DNA of 64,000 nt. It comes from Lingula anatina (lineage: Eukaryota; Brachiopoda; Lingulata; Lingulida; Lingulidae). Within the stretch, counting starts at the first letter, position 1, and each line of letters opens with the position of its first letter. The translations under genes were made by a program, and so were the position numbers. The notes beneath the pieces were generated by a model. That model was not told the origin of the DNA. It searched no databases and saw only the letters and a list, made by a program, of their open reading frames with translations. Where the stretch lies: assembly GCF_001039355.2 (NCBI RefSeq), contig NW_019773870.1, positions 323,660 through 387,659 of the forward strand, given 5' to 3'. Shown here piece after piece: positions 1 to 11,680 of the stretch.

Positions 1-3000
1 GGCCAAAACTTGTTCTTCAAGCGGTTGCAAGTCCGGTGTATAGGGGGCTTAAGTGAAACGTGTGGGCAAATTGCAAGTAAAGTGGTAATGCACATCGATT
101 CATGAGAGGCAACTGTAATGTCTTTTCGATCCAGGCACGCGGTGCGTTATTTCATTTTATGAATGATTCTCTGATATTGTATCCAGTCATTTAGTTATTT
201 ACAACCATAGAAGTTGATGACTCTTCGTCTTTTTTTCTTTGAGATTGCATATTTTCTCATCTCAAGTCTCAGACTAGTTTGTTCCCTAGAGAGAAGAGAG
301 CGGCGAACGTTCGTCTTTATCAGGCTTCGTTCTGCTCTGTTTTCTCCACTTTCACCTTGAGCTGTTGAACACTACTGTCTCTCTCAATAACGTCGTCAAT
401 ACCCACTCGACAGTTTTGGAAAGTGTCCAATACCACTCATTCATTAAGTTCAATAGGATGATATCTGGAACTTTTTACATCATATAAATTTTCAATTAAG
501 CAGTTACCGTTTTGGGCGTTTCAATTACAGCAGCGAGGAAAGAAATCGCAGTTTTCGTAAAAACGTAGCCTGGGATATAAGAGCAGGGAAAGGTAGCTGG
601 AATATTTCGCCCGTCTTCTTACGTGTGTCTTATTAGCTAATGTCGTCGTTTTGTTTGGTAAAACAGACTAAAGACGTCTGTATCTGACTTTAAAAATTAC
701 CAAACAGCGTGACCTGTGTAGTTAGACTACAGTGCTAGCTGACCGGCAAATAACAGGAATAAAAGGTACTCATAAGGCAAAAAAGGGGAAAAAATGAAAA
801 AGGAAGGTTGTTTCCTTTTATCCGCTTCAGGATTTGTTCACAACCTCTTTTCCCTGCAAAGTTTAAAAGTTAACAAGAGTTTATTTTTTCTTATTGAAAG
901 TCATTTTGAAAATTTTAGAAAATCATAATCAAAATGAGATATTTAACAGAGCCCGATAAAAAAAAAATCAGTGGTTGGAACCGAAAACACTCCATACACA
1001 GTCAGCGTTTTATTTCTACTTTCCCTATTCATTGATTGATGAACAGTCGTTTCAATTACCACGCTCTGCTAGAACTCTAAAAAAACGTCCTATGGAATCG
1101 ATGATATTGGAACATTTTCCTGGTTTGTGTTTTGGCTAAAGCGATCAAGGTTTCCGTGCCCTTGGAGGATATTACGCGTTGTATTACGCGAGGTCATTAA
1201 CACGGTTCTAAAAACCCAAATGTTTATTTTCAAAATGGACGACAATGACTGCATTACTTCATACTGATTATTTAATTGTACAGCGTTTTTATGGCATTAA
1301 TTACAGTGTAGTGTAATTACAAGACCATTAATGGATGTAGATAACAACACAATATTTTAGTTTAGGTGCAGATAAAACACAATAATCATATATATACGGG
1401 TGTGAAATGTAGCTTATATGCAGTGAAATGTGTACGAAACACTAATACTTTATCTCCTTGTTTCTAAATTACGGTGGCTGTTTTATAGGTAACGTGTACT
1501 TTAAGACAGAAGCATAGTTTGGTTTTTGTCATTACAGAATAATCTGTCAAAATTGAACGTGAGCATATCATAAGATATTTATCAATTATTAGATTACATA
1601 AAAATGAAAATGATCGTTATTTAATATGTCAATAATACAACTAAGGGCAGAGAGGAAGCACACGAGGGAATTGAACTCACTGCGCCATACAGTAAAAACG
1701 TATTCTCATAAAATTGATAGTCAATCCGTATACACGTTAGATGGGTTAAAATATTGCAATTCCAGAAGAAAATTTTATATAGATATCATAAATATCAAAA
1801 AAGTGTAAACCTACCCGCAAACATGCTCCACAAAAGAAGAGAGTACCTTGCTCCAAGAATACGTACACTCGTCATGGTACCGGCTTATAGCGTGTTTCTA
1901 TCTTCGTCTGGAGAATAAAGCCAGTAGGAATAAGTGGGAATAATGCACATCCAATCAAACGCAGCGATTGGTTTATGGATATTTATATAATATGCATCAA
2001 GAGAATTCTCAGAATTTCAATACGATAGCCAAAACAATTATTAAGAAACTGCTTACAGAATGGGCTTTTTATATTTCCAGAAATAAGGGTGGGCTTTGAA
2101 GGGTCCGCCCCGTCAGTTCGCCACCGTGTTGTGATATATGAGCATATTGACCTCAGGAACAATTACAGAAATAGTGATGTATGTTTCTGTGTGAGGGGAA
2201 CGAGTGCGCTCAGGCGTTATTGAGGCTTTTTTTTATTAACAGGCCGTGTAGGAAGCGCTTGTGCTGCCCCAGTTTTCTGCCCCCCCACCCCTCATCCTCT
2301 TTGTCTGTTTAGGTAAGAGGTGTGCTGTTGTCAGGAAAGTATACCATGTGCTGATACATCTTCACAATGGACTTGGTCGCCAAGAATAACAACAATAGCA
2401 ACAACAAAAACAACAAAAGGATTAACAGACAGTTATAACGTCGTATATCATAAATCGCCCGCCTAACTGTATAATAATGGTATTTATCATTTTAGTTCTG
2501 TGTTGTTGACGTCATAACTAGGACTACATTTATTTCAATGCTTTTATGTATAGGTACTTGTTGCAATAATCGCACCATAAATCAAGGTGAACCACTTTTG
2601 TTCTTGATATCGTTCTGCCAATTTATATCCCTGTGTGTCATTTTAACTGTTGCGCGTTGTGATGACTTAATTACGTATAAACCACATCGCGCGTTTTCGT
2701 TTTCCATTAAATCCATTATAGACATATACTTTTGCAGCTATAGATTTGGTCGGCTATTGAATGCGGAATGTGGGGTTAAAATCAAAAGCGGTAGAAGAAT
2801 TATTCCAATGTTTGTAAATAAAAGGAGCGTTTATTTCAGTATAATAGAGGGTTACGTCATTATTATGAAGCATTTGCTGACTGAAATTCAGGACAGTGGC
2901 TCCTCAATGTAGACCTCATACAACTGAAATATGTCATAGGGCGAGGAAGCGGGGTGAATAGGGTATGCAAGGATGCAATGCTCAGTGCCGGTGTGACAGG

Positions 3001-4333
3001 AATGGTAGTAATATGAAGTCCCATATAATGAGTACAGGTTAGGGCAAGTGTAAATATAGGGGTTAGTGTATGAGACGAATGGCACCTGTGTAAAGTATAA
3101 CAGGGAACGGACTTCGGACTGCATCTTATTACCAATACTATTACACTGGTTTTTCCACTTTTGCTAAACCTTTGACGTCATCCAGACCCGAACCAGCATG
3201 GATTTATGTCAGTTTGAGTGCACTTTAACACGTTGAAGCAGATCGTGGCGATGCTCAGTACCCTTGGCTCTATGACGTAGTAAATCATCAGGAAGACAGC
3301 TGGCGGCTTATAATCCCTTTGAACTTCATGATTCTCCTAGATACAGTGACGTGTGCGTAGGTGCAAAATAACATACCTATATATTATCAAGAACCCCACT
3401 GCTCTGATTTTTTTATTGGAAATAATTCATAAGGGCGGATAAAGGAAGACACCCGGTCTCCTTAACGTTATATATGCAAGACGCACCCAAATTAATCGAA
3501 GGGCGGTTTGACAAATCTCAACAGAACTGGCAGACTGGAAGATGATGGTACAGGTGCGATTGAAGCAATTTTTATTTACAAATGGAAAAGGTGGAGCTTG
3601 TTCAAAAAATAAAAAATTTATCCTCCTGCTTATTATGACTGTTACAGCGTAGAATAGGGGCGTGGGAAGCTATTACGCCTGTGTTACGGACTGGCAATTC
3701 AAACACAGCATTCCTCGATTTTCTCTCATGTAATGAAGTCCTGGATCTACACATGATTTACGCCTATCATTTTTTTCCCTATTGCACATTTTGTGTAATT
3801 GATATGAGGATTAAGTGTATTTCTCACCTGGGTTAACAGGCAGAGGGTGTTGCAAAAACTGGGGCAGTTTTCATACGTTTTCCCCACTCATCGTTGTGCA
3901 AATGATTTCAGCATGTTATCGTTTTCTTTAATTTTTTACTTGCCACTGACGTAAAAAATCACAATCTCATTTCGGCCTATGCATCTATGCAGGAACTCCA
4001 CTAATCCTAGCAGCATCCAATAGCAGGGGTCATTCGGTCTTCGATCAGTAACGCCTAAATCTCAACGTGTAACCTGGGCTATAGATATCCATTCTCTGCA
4101 GCCTGTCTAGGGGCACCACCAGGCCTCCGCCCCCTCAGATGAAGCGTGGGTAATAAAGGCATTAAGGAATTAAACATCGTGTTATCTGGAGGCCCTAATC
4201 ACCCTTCTGGGAACTAACAGCTCTATTCATTGGGAAACGGAAATATCCCCCGAGACGATGCGCAGATGTAATCGTTACAACACCAAATATGATCGAGAGT
4301 CAATGTGTTTTGACTACATGAAAAAAGAAGTAG

Positions 4334-4379
4334 ATAATAATAATAATAATAAGAAGAAGAAGAAGAAGAAGAAGAAGAA
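4334..4379. repeat. (AAT)n/(AAG)n microsatellite
   Basis: An ATA/AAT trinucleotide run passes directly into an AAG run, forming a compound trinucleotide microsatellite. Confidence 0.95.
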
Positions 4380-5324
4380 TCGATATTGGTTCTAACACAA
4401 AAAAGGCTATGACCTCACAATATCACAATATAACAGTTATTTAGTAGGCCTATTGTGGTGACAGTAAAAACCTTTTCATCATAATATATTAAAGCTGCTA
4501 GTAATACACTTCCTACATTGAATATTGTGGCATTTTGCAGTTTGAAGTGCAAATAAAACCTATTTAGAATACATGTATACTGGTTAAGATTGTATATATA
4601 TACTGTATATCGCTTGCCTCAGTAGGCCTACACGGAATTGTACATTAATATTTGAAAAAAAAAATTACTTCTTCTGGTTTCCGTTCTAGTTTTTTGTGTG
4701 TTTGTCTACGTCTGCTGTGAAACTGCATAATCATCAACACCATCATCTGCCCTGCTTCATAGCGTTGGTGATCAATTTCCTCCCACCTCTATCTTTGGTG
4801 CCTCCCAGTATGTCTGTCACCTATGTATGTCAAATTAGCTGAACGCAGTCTTTTAAACTTTTGGTCTCACTTTACTTCTTCTTTCTCTCCCTTTCAACTT
4901 CCCTGATGTTATCAGTTGCTCTATAAGAATCTCTTCTCAGTACATTCCTTAAGAAGGCAATGAATCGATATCTGATTTTATTTTGAGGTAGCAATTTGAG
5001 ATCGATGAAAATGAAATCATGAATTAAACGAAAGTTTTTTTTAATTTTAATTTTTTTTTGACGCGAAACTTTGTAGTTAAGTAAGACCTGAAGCCTAAAT
5101 GAATTATAATTATAAATGTTTCAAAAAAGAATAACTACAGTACAAAGTCCGATGATTCTTTCAAGCTAAAATGAACCCACTGAGTTATGTTTGTAGAACA
5201 CTTACAGAATTTATTGTAAACTCTAAATTTTGGCCAACATATCGAAAATGGCTTCCAAAGCAAAGGGAAAAAAATCTGGATATAGCAGCCACATGTTTAT
5301 GCTTTTATTGCTTAGTGTGTTGAA

Positions 5325-5378
5325 ACACAAACGCACACATACGCACACACGCACATACACACGCACACACGCACAACA
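5325..5378. repeat. CA-rich imperfect microsatellite
   Basis: Alternating CA repeats are interrupted by CG and TA steps. They generate the Thr-His and Cys-Val rich spurious frames in this interval. Confidence 0.85.
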
Positions 5379-6161
5379 ACACTATATCATAATTGCACAT
5401 TCGTACATTGAAATAATAGCGGTAGGCTGGGAGGTAGGGAATGTGAGAAATTATCTGATCTCGGTAGGAAAAATCGTAATATGTTTTGGTGTTCCAATCA
5501 AAGTAAAGGCTGGTGGTAACAACTCTAAAGTCTTTGAAAGCCAAACAAAATGCATGCATTCAGTGTGTATAATGGAATGTAGTTCGTAAAATATTCCGTT
5601 CTTTTGTACACAGTCAGGTAAATATCTAGTTATTATATTTACGGGCACCGTCATCGGCTACTGAAGTCTCTATAACTTAAATGCTTCATATGGTTTTATG
5701 TTCTACATTTGACATACGTGTAAGTTGAACACTCTAATACACTGTGTATAACACTCTAGTACAAAGTGAAGTATAGTTACGTCCCATATAATTACTCCAG
5801 GCTATAAAGTAGGATACTGCGGTGGGGGAGACTTTGGCAACGTAACAGCAGACTTAAATTAACGGCACAATAAAGTAGGCGAGGTATATCACTACAGTGG
5901 CGTAAAATGTTGCAAGGTAATTGCTGCTAGTATAACCCCAGCACTCTGGTAACGAGACATCGCTCTTTCAGGGTGGCACATTTGTGGTGGCATCAAATCT
6001 GCTGCAAACTTTTCATTTTGCTAAGGTTAAGGCCAAATTCGTTTTAAGAGGACACTCCTTATTTGTGTAGCTTGTTTGTTTACCCGGTGTGTACTTACAT
6101 GCACTAGAGTAGAAACAGACTTGCGGTTCATTATGTCCATTATGAGCAGCTTAATACAGTG

Positions 6162-6166
<5 letters not shown>

Positions 6167-6227
<61 letters not shown>
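6167..6227. repeat. (AT)n(GT)n compound microsatellite
   Basis: About 13 AT units are followed by about 16 GT units. Any reading frame crossing it is low-complexity Ile-Tyr or Val-Cys and not coding. Confidence 0.95.
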
Positions 6228-6228
<1 letters not shown>

Positions 6229-6698
6229 AGTAAACAAAGCAGTCACACCAGAGAGAAAAAGAAAGCGAATTGTAAAAAAAGATGGATTATAAAAGCAACT
6301 TTAACTACTTAAAGTACAACGCACATTGAACTTGTGGAGACTAAGTTAGCACACGTGCACAGTGTAAAATGTATGTATATATACAAGAGCCCTGTAGGTT
6401 AATGCCCCATGAATAACCAGAGTGATAAATACTAGGTTAAGTCCCTCTTACCCCGGGATTGCGAACGCATGTGGAACGAATTTTAGCTGACGTTCACAAA
6501 TGTACACAAAAAAGGCACTAATATTTTCATGTTCATTAATAATGATGTCTGGATTCGATGTTGGCTACATATACATCTGTTCACATTTTTTCATATAGGT
6601 GATCCACTTTTTTCCCAAAAAATACATTCTTACCAACATTTACCCTTTAAACAATAATATTCCATTTTAAATGTCAAATCTGTATTTTGTCAAGTCCT

Positions 6699-6715
6699 GG
6701 GGGGGGGGGGGGGGG
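6699..6715. repeat. Poly(G) run of 17
   Basis: Uninterrupted G homopolymer. Its length is likely polymorphic or sequencing-error prone. Confidence 0.9.
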
Positions 6716-9692
6716 TTATGCAATATTTATTTTCTAAGCGATTGCAAGCCAGGTGAAGCGGGGATTTTAACTGCATGAAGATCAACAAAATAAATTTAAA
6801 AAAAAATAACAAACGAGTAAGACGAGATGAGACAAAGTGTGAAAACATACGACTACCCTAGCTAGTTGTAATAAATCATTTTCACGTCTGAAGATTTATG
6901 TTATAAAATGAACATATCGTTGTTACGTAATTGCTTGTCGTACAAGTGTAATCTCCTCCTATATGGTTTGTAATTGCCAGCATTACACAGCAGATGAATG
7001 AATCTTAAATCAACATCAAATTCTCTTTTAACGATGGTGAGTTCAGTTCAAAATATTATATCAAATAAAATTTTCTCTCTCTTTCTCGGTCTGTCTTATA
7101 TATTTTATTTTTTATTTCCTTTTGTAAAGCAAGTAAAGCAAATTATATATTTCGTGCAGTGTTGCATGTAGCACTGCTCTATGGAAATTTACATCTTAAA
7201 ACTCAAATTCATTATTAAACCAAAATTTGCATGGGGATTATTTTATGCAGCATTGAACCGTTGTTGGTGTTTTGCCTCATTCTTTTATATTCAAAATCGA
7301 ATCTGCATCACTTTTACAATGTTGACTTTAAGTTGTTAATTTTAGCCTTTTATGTACCTGAAATCAGCTGTATTTAAACATGTCTGAAATTAAGTCCTAA
7401 TTTTCGTGCAATGATCACTTAAAACTCTATTGTTCAATACTTTATATATGTTATAAACAAACCATAAAAAAACAGTGAATGCAAATACAATTCAAAAAGA
7501 AAATAAACAAAATACCGAAACAAATGCCTTTCACATTCCAAATGGATTCCTGACAAAAGTGTCAAAAGGGAATCTCTTCAAAAAGTACACAAGAACTCAA
7601 AGTTTCAAATTAAGTTGGTAATAAAGTTAAAACAGTAGTCAGCATTTCTTTGAAACCCTGAGATGCCACTCACACCCTCAATGTCTATCGAGAATAATTC
7701 GGTACACAAGCTTCTACATCCATCTATCAGCGGGATGCACTTAAACTGCTTGCTTCGTTCTTTTATTTTTGGCAAGAAATGCCTTATTTTGGGAAATATT
7801 CATGACCTTTAAAGTATAAAAACAAGTTTTTAAATGCGTCAACAGGAAATGATGAGCATCCTTATAAATTCCCAAAGGCTGTTTAGGTAACGATTATGAT
7901 TGCTGGCAACATGTATTGGTAATTCCAGGATGGATCCAATATTTTACTGAAGATTTGGTATAACTTGAGATTTTTCAGTTTAGATGACTTTATGCATACA
8001 CGATGCCTCAGATCGCTGGGTATATTTAACCCCATAGTTTCCCCCACTACGCATTTACTGCCTTATTTAAAATATAGCGATTAATCAAGTTATATTTTTC
8101 CACGGCAAACACAACGTCAAAAGAACATGATCTTTATTCATAGAATATTCATAGAATGAAAATACAGCCAATTTCTCCAAGTATTTAAGGTTTTTGCCTT
8201 CAGCCTTCTTACCATTAGAAGACAACAATAGGAATACAAAAATAGAGGAAATAAATATTTTAGAAATCATTTATCACGAGGGTTTTGGGATATGGAGCAC
8301 TGTTACTTAATTTGTTACTTAATTTGTAAATTCAATATAACAGGGCGATATCGGTCGCTAGCGTTCTACACACCCTGACGGGACTTTATTAACTAACTTC
8401 TGTTTGTCACATGTCCCCCGACAGTAGCATTGACCTATTGGTTAAATTCGGCTACATGTTAGTACGAGTTATACTGAAAAAGCGCAGAAGCAGAAAGAAC
8501 GTTTTCCCTTGGTGGTATTCTATTGGATAATTTCTAACTTGCAGAAGGAAGCTTATAAGTTATTAACACAAAGCATGTATAGTTATACACTATTTACAAC
8601 AGTTAAGATAAAATAAATAAATATATAAATAATTTAAAAAGAGCAAATACTTCAATCTGACTTCAATCGTAAACATTTAAAATAGACATTTGTGGGTTGA
8701 AGCCTTCCTAGACTTGCGGGAATCTCCTTTCTGTCGCTGTCTTTTCCACAGAATTGAGCGCCTTCTTTCACTCTGATAATTTTAATTTTGCGTCAAAAAA
8801 AAAAAGAAAAAAAAAAATAGAACGCTTTTTGAAATGTTAAGTCCACGCTCTGAAATTGTTTCAACTTAACTGCCAAATTTGAGGTTTCACGCTAGCGGAT
8901 TTATTCAAGATATAAGAATTGTGTCCTTGAGAAATTGTTTGCTTTTTGCCATCGCCGCGCAATAAAGTTCGGCTTCCGGTTTCACTGCTGCTGCCCAATC
9001 AGGTTACCTCGTGCCCTCCGCCCTTGAGCACGACATTACGTAATAATAGACACAAGTGAAAAATGCAAGATCTTGATCTGTACTGTCCAGGGTATTCGAT
9101 ACAGTGTCGCCGTCTACAGTTTTGTTTACTAGTACTATATGTCCTCTGCTTGTGCTAATGATGTGCCTAACTTTTCCATATGATACTTTGATTTCATAAA
9201 GAGAGACGGCAAAGTCAACCGAGCGATGATTAACATACAAAAACACGCTACCCACATGACATCATACAGGCGTTTTCTATTGTCTCTGATAAAGTGGTAT
9301 ATTAATATATGAACTAATATCTCCCTGTCTCATCTTTGTGGTGCTTTTACTTTTATCCACTCATTCATTGAACATAAAGTAGAGCTTTGGACAAAGCTTT
9401 GGAAACCTGGAATGACAAGACAATTAGGCATCAGAAAGGTGAGATATAATATGTCAACTGTATCCAAAAAAGTAACAGAAACTCCAATATGAGGCCTAAA
9501 ATAGTATGATGAATGGAATGGGTATCGTAGACTATATACTTATTTACAATCTATTCATTTGTCGAAGGAATGCGTCGGTGTTGTGAATGTAGCATACTTA
9601 CATGATCTGTTACTATTTTGCAAGCACAAATGTTGTCAAATAACCGACATTTTAACACAAAGACCCGATCCTTTATTTCTCGTTATTTTTGC

Positions 9693-9713
9693 AAAAAAAA
9701 AAAAAAAAAAAAA
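9693..9713. repeat. Poly(A) run of 21
   Basis: Uninterrupted A homopolymer. It could be the tail of a retroposed element, but I see no recognisable SINE or LINE body or target-site duplication beside it. Confidence 0.9.
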
Positions 9714-10843
9714 GATGGTTGAATTAAGGGCAATGTTTCTGAAAGGTTTCAGTTTATTGGTGATTGTGTTATTCTAGTTGTTATACTTACAAACAATTAT
9801 ATATGGCCCTGTTACGAGTGCATACTCGTGTCGGTTGCCTCAGTCTGAAAAACGACAAAATATTTAATTCAAATAATCCTACAATAGAGAAAATATTAAG
9901 TCGGTAACATTACACATTATTAGCTCTTAATCGAGTCATTACAGGCTTTGGCATTGTGCAGGCATGGCCAGGTGTTAAAAAACATAATTGTCCTCCATAT
10001 ATCCATCACTGCTTTATTTACACCTTTGTAATTTTTACAGGGTCTTTTTATGTTCATTCTAAATACACGTAACTGCTTCAAAAATTATAATAACTCCCGA
10101 CTTATCACTCACGCGGATCGAACCAGCGCTCGTGACGTCAAGCGTGATGGCACGAGATGCTGTGAGTTAAACAATAACAAAACGGACAGGAATGGCAGTC
10201 CACTAGCAACCGTAGTCCGTACCCTATTACTTTGCACAATTCGTCCAATATACTATCCCCAATACTCCGACTAACCCTATAACGTGTACTTATGTCACGG
10301 GATTCCGGACTTTCATTCCCAGGACTACTATTCCTGTCACACCGCTGCCCAGCATAGGATAGATGTAACATAAAACATCAGATAAAGAGGCAAAAATGTG
10401 TTAGGTGAGCAGATGTCGTGAATGCATTGAAACAATAGGAGATTCACATAAAACTCAACAAACGCACTCTTTCTACATGTAACAGTTGAAGCGTTCAAAA
10501 GTAGGCTGTGCTAATCGTAATATCAATATATCAATACCAGTCGAAAATCTAGCTAATTAACGTTTCAACTATATTCTTTATATATTTTGGAACGGTTTTG
10601 TATGGAGAAGAAGAAAAAGGGGTATTACTAGGGAATGAAACTAATTTACAAGTGACCAAAGTAAACGGCTCTTGCCGCACTTGTACTACTTGAGGCTTAT
10701 TGGATGTGTTCAAGTGCGAATGGGAAATCCGATATTAAAATCTGCTGTGAATGATTTCGTGAGTTTACTGTTTACTCTTGTGAACAATACTAACATAAAA
10801 CATCACCTTAATTAACGATGCTCTTACCCAGCGCTACATTACA

Positions 10844-11680
10844 CTAACGTACCTCGTGTTGGGGTACACTTTCCCTTATGGATCTTTTAAAGTCGACTAT
10901 CTTTCCTCTAGACCCAGCTAACTCGGGGTAAGTGTCTACGTAAGGTACCAAGTAGTCATCGTCGTAACTTTCCCGTTTGAAATCGTTAAACTTTGCTCTC
11001 TTAAAGTCGTTGAACTTTGCTCTTTTGAAGTCATTAAATTTGGCCCTTTTAAAATCATTAAACTTCGCTCGTTTAAAGTCGTTGAATTTGGCCCGTTTGA
11101 AATCATTGAATTTGGCTCGTTTAAAGTCATTAAATTTGGCTCGTTTGAAATCATTGAATTTGGCTCGTTTCATATCCTCTTCGTATGGGTCCGCCAGAAA
11201 GGTTCCTGGCACTCTCTTGAAATCAAAGAATTTGGCTCTTTTTTCTTCCAGTCCTAGATCGTGATATCCCATATAAGGCGGTTCTCCATATCCCCCCATT
11301 TCTCTCTTGAAATCATTGAATTTTGCCCTCTTGAAATCGTTGAATTTCGCTCTTTTAAAATCATTGAACTTCGCTCGTTTGAAGTCGTTAACTTTTGCTC
11401 TTTTAAAATCATTGAATTTCGCCCGTTTGAAATCGTTGAACTTTGCTCTTTTGAAGTCGTTGAATTTCGCTCTCTTGAAGTCATTAAACTTAGCACGTTT
11501 TTCCGAATCATAAGTATCCCCGCTGTCGTCTAGATATCGCCTTGGGTTCTCGAACCCATAATACGGTTCCCGTTTAAAGTCCACAAATTTTGCTCGCTTA
11601 TACTCATCATCTGGGATATCTATGTCACTTTCTAATGTAATGTCCCTCTTTTTTAATGGTGCTTTAACTTCTGTTTCTGC
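10844..11680 (-). CDS. Multi-copy AKFNDF neuropeptide precursor, main exon
   Basis: This is the large coding exon of a secreted peptide prohormone. It starts after a good acceptor (tatctttcag, AG at 11,682-11,681) and joins in phase 0 to the signal-peptide exon at 13,828-13,899, giving a 302-residue preproprotein. It encodes 19 related hexapeptides, nearly all flanked by Lys-Arg prohormone-convertase sites: AKFVDF, eight copies (seven AKFNDF, one AKVNDF), AKFFDF, eight more AKFNDF, and GKIVDF near the C-terminus. Acidic, Tyr-rich spacers separate the blocks. There is no Gly before the Lys-Arg pairs, so mature peptides should end in a free Asp-Phe acid rather than an amide. The peptides probably signal through a receptor I cannot name, and I recognise no described family. 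The stop lies at 10,844-10,846, but GAG|GTACGT at 10,853/10,852 is a consensus donor, so the last codons could instead be intronic. Confidence 0.9.
   Translation of the reverse strand, partial: AETEVKAPLKKRDITLESDIDIPDDEYKRAKFVDFKREPYYGFENPRRYLDDSGDTYDSEKRAKFNDFKRAKFNDFKRAKFNDFKRAKFNDFKRAKVNDFKRAKFNDFKRAKFNDFKRAKFNDFKREMGGYGEPPYMGYHDLGLEEKRAKFFDFKRVPGTFLADPYEEDMKRAKFNDFKRAKFNDFKRAKFNDFKRAKFNDFKRAKFNDFKRAKFNDFKRAKFNDFKRAKFNDFKRESYDDDYLVPYVDTYPELAGSRGKIVDFKRSIRESVPQHEVR
10973..11164 (-). repeat. C-terminal block of eight 24-bp coding repeats
   Basis: Exactly eight tandem copies of a 24-bp unit each encode AKFNDFKR. Copies differ at synonymous positions (Arg as CGA, CGG, AGA or AGG; Lys AAA/AAG; Asn AAT/AAC; Asp GAT/GAC) while the peptide is unchanged. 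That pattern points to selection on the peptide rather than a young DNA expansion. Confidence 0.95.
11303..11494 (-). repeat. N-terminal block of eight 24-bp coding repeats
   Basis: This is a second run of exactly eight 24-bp units. Seven encode AKFNDFKR and one encodes AKVNDFKR, where a single TTT-to-GTT change turns the central Phe into Val. As in the other block, most differences between copies are silent. The two blocks are separated by a spacer holding the variant AKFFDF. Confidence 0.95.

Larger units (their letters stand above)
1..10843. other. Gene-poor intergenic region
   Basis: I find no open reading frame with convincing codon structure, splice context or recognisable domain here. 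Candidate frames are short and coincide with microsatellites or AT-rich sequence. The region holds the simple repeats listed separately (4.33, 5.33, 6.17, 6.70 and 9.69 kb) and isolated palindromic CRE-like TGACGTCA words near 2.5, 3.17 and 10.13 kb with no gene attached. Regulatory DNA or distal exons of a flanking gene cannot be excluded. Confidence 0.6.

Noticed and set aside
8085-8270. 61-codon minus frame with a signal-peptide-like start
   Set aside because: The remainder is low-complexity AT-driven sequence with no cleavage-site array, cysteine pattern or splice support.
10100-10140. GGTTCGATCC on the minus strand, like a tRNA/SINE B box
   Set aside because: No matching A box, acceptor stem or terminator, so neither a tRNA gene nor a SINE can be supported.
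10936-11533. Several other long frames over the peptide repeat array on both strands
   Set aside because: They are shifted or antisense readings of the 24-bp repeats. Only the AKFNDF frame has a signal peptide, splice continuity and silent-site variation.
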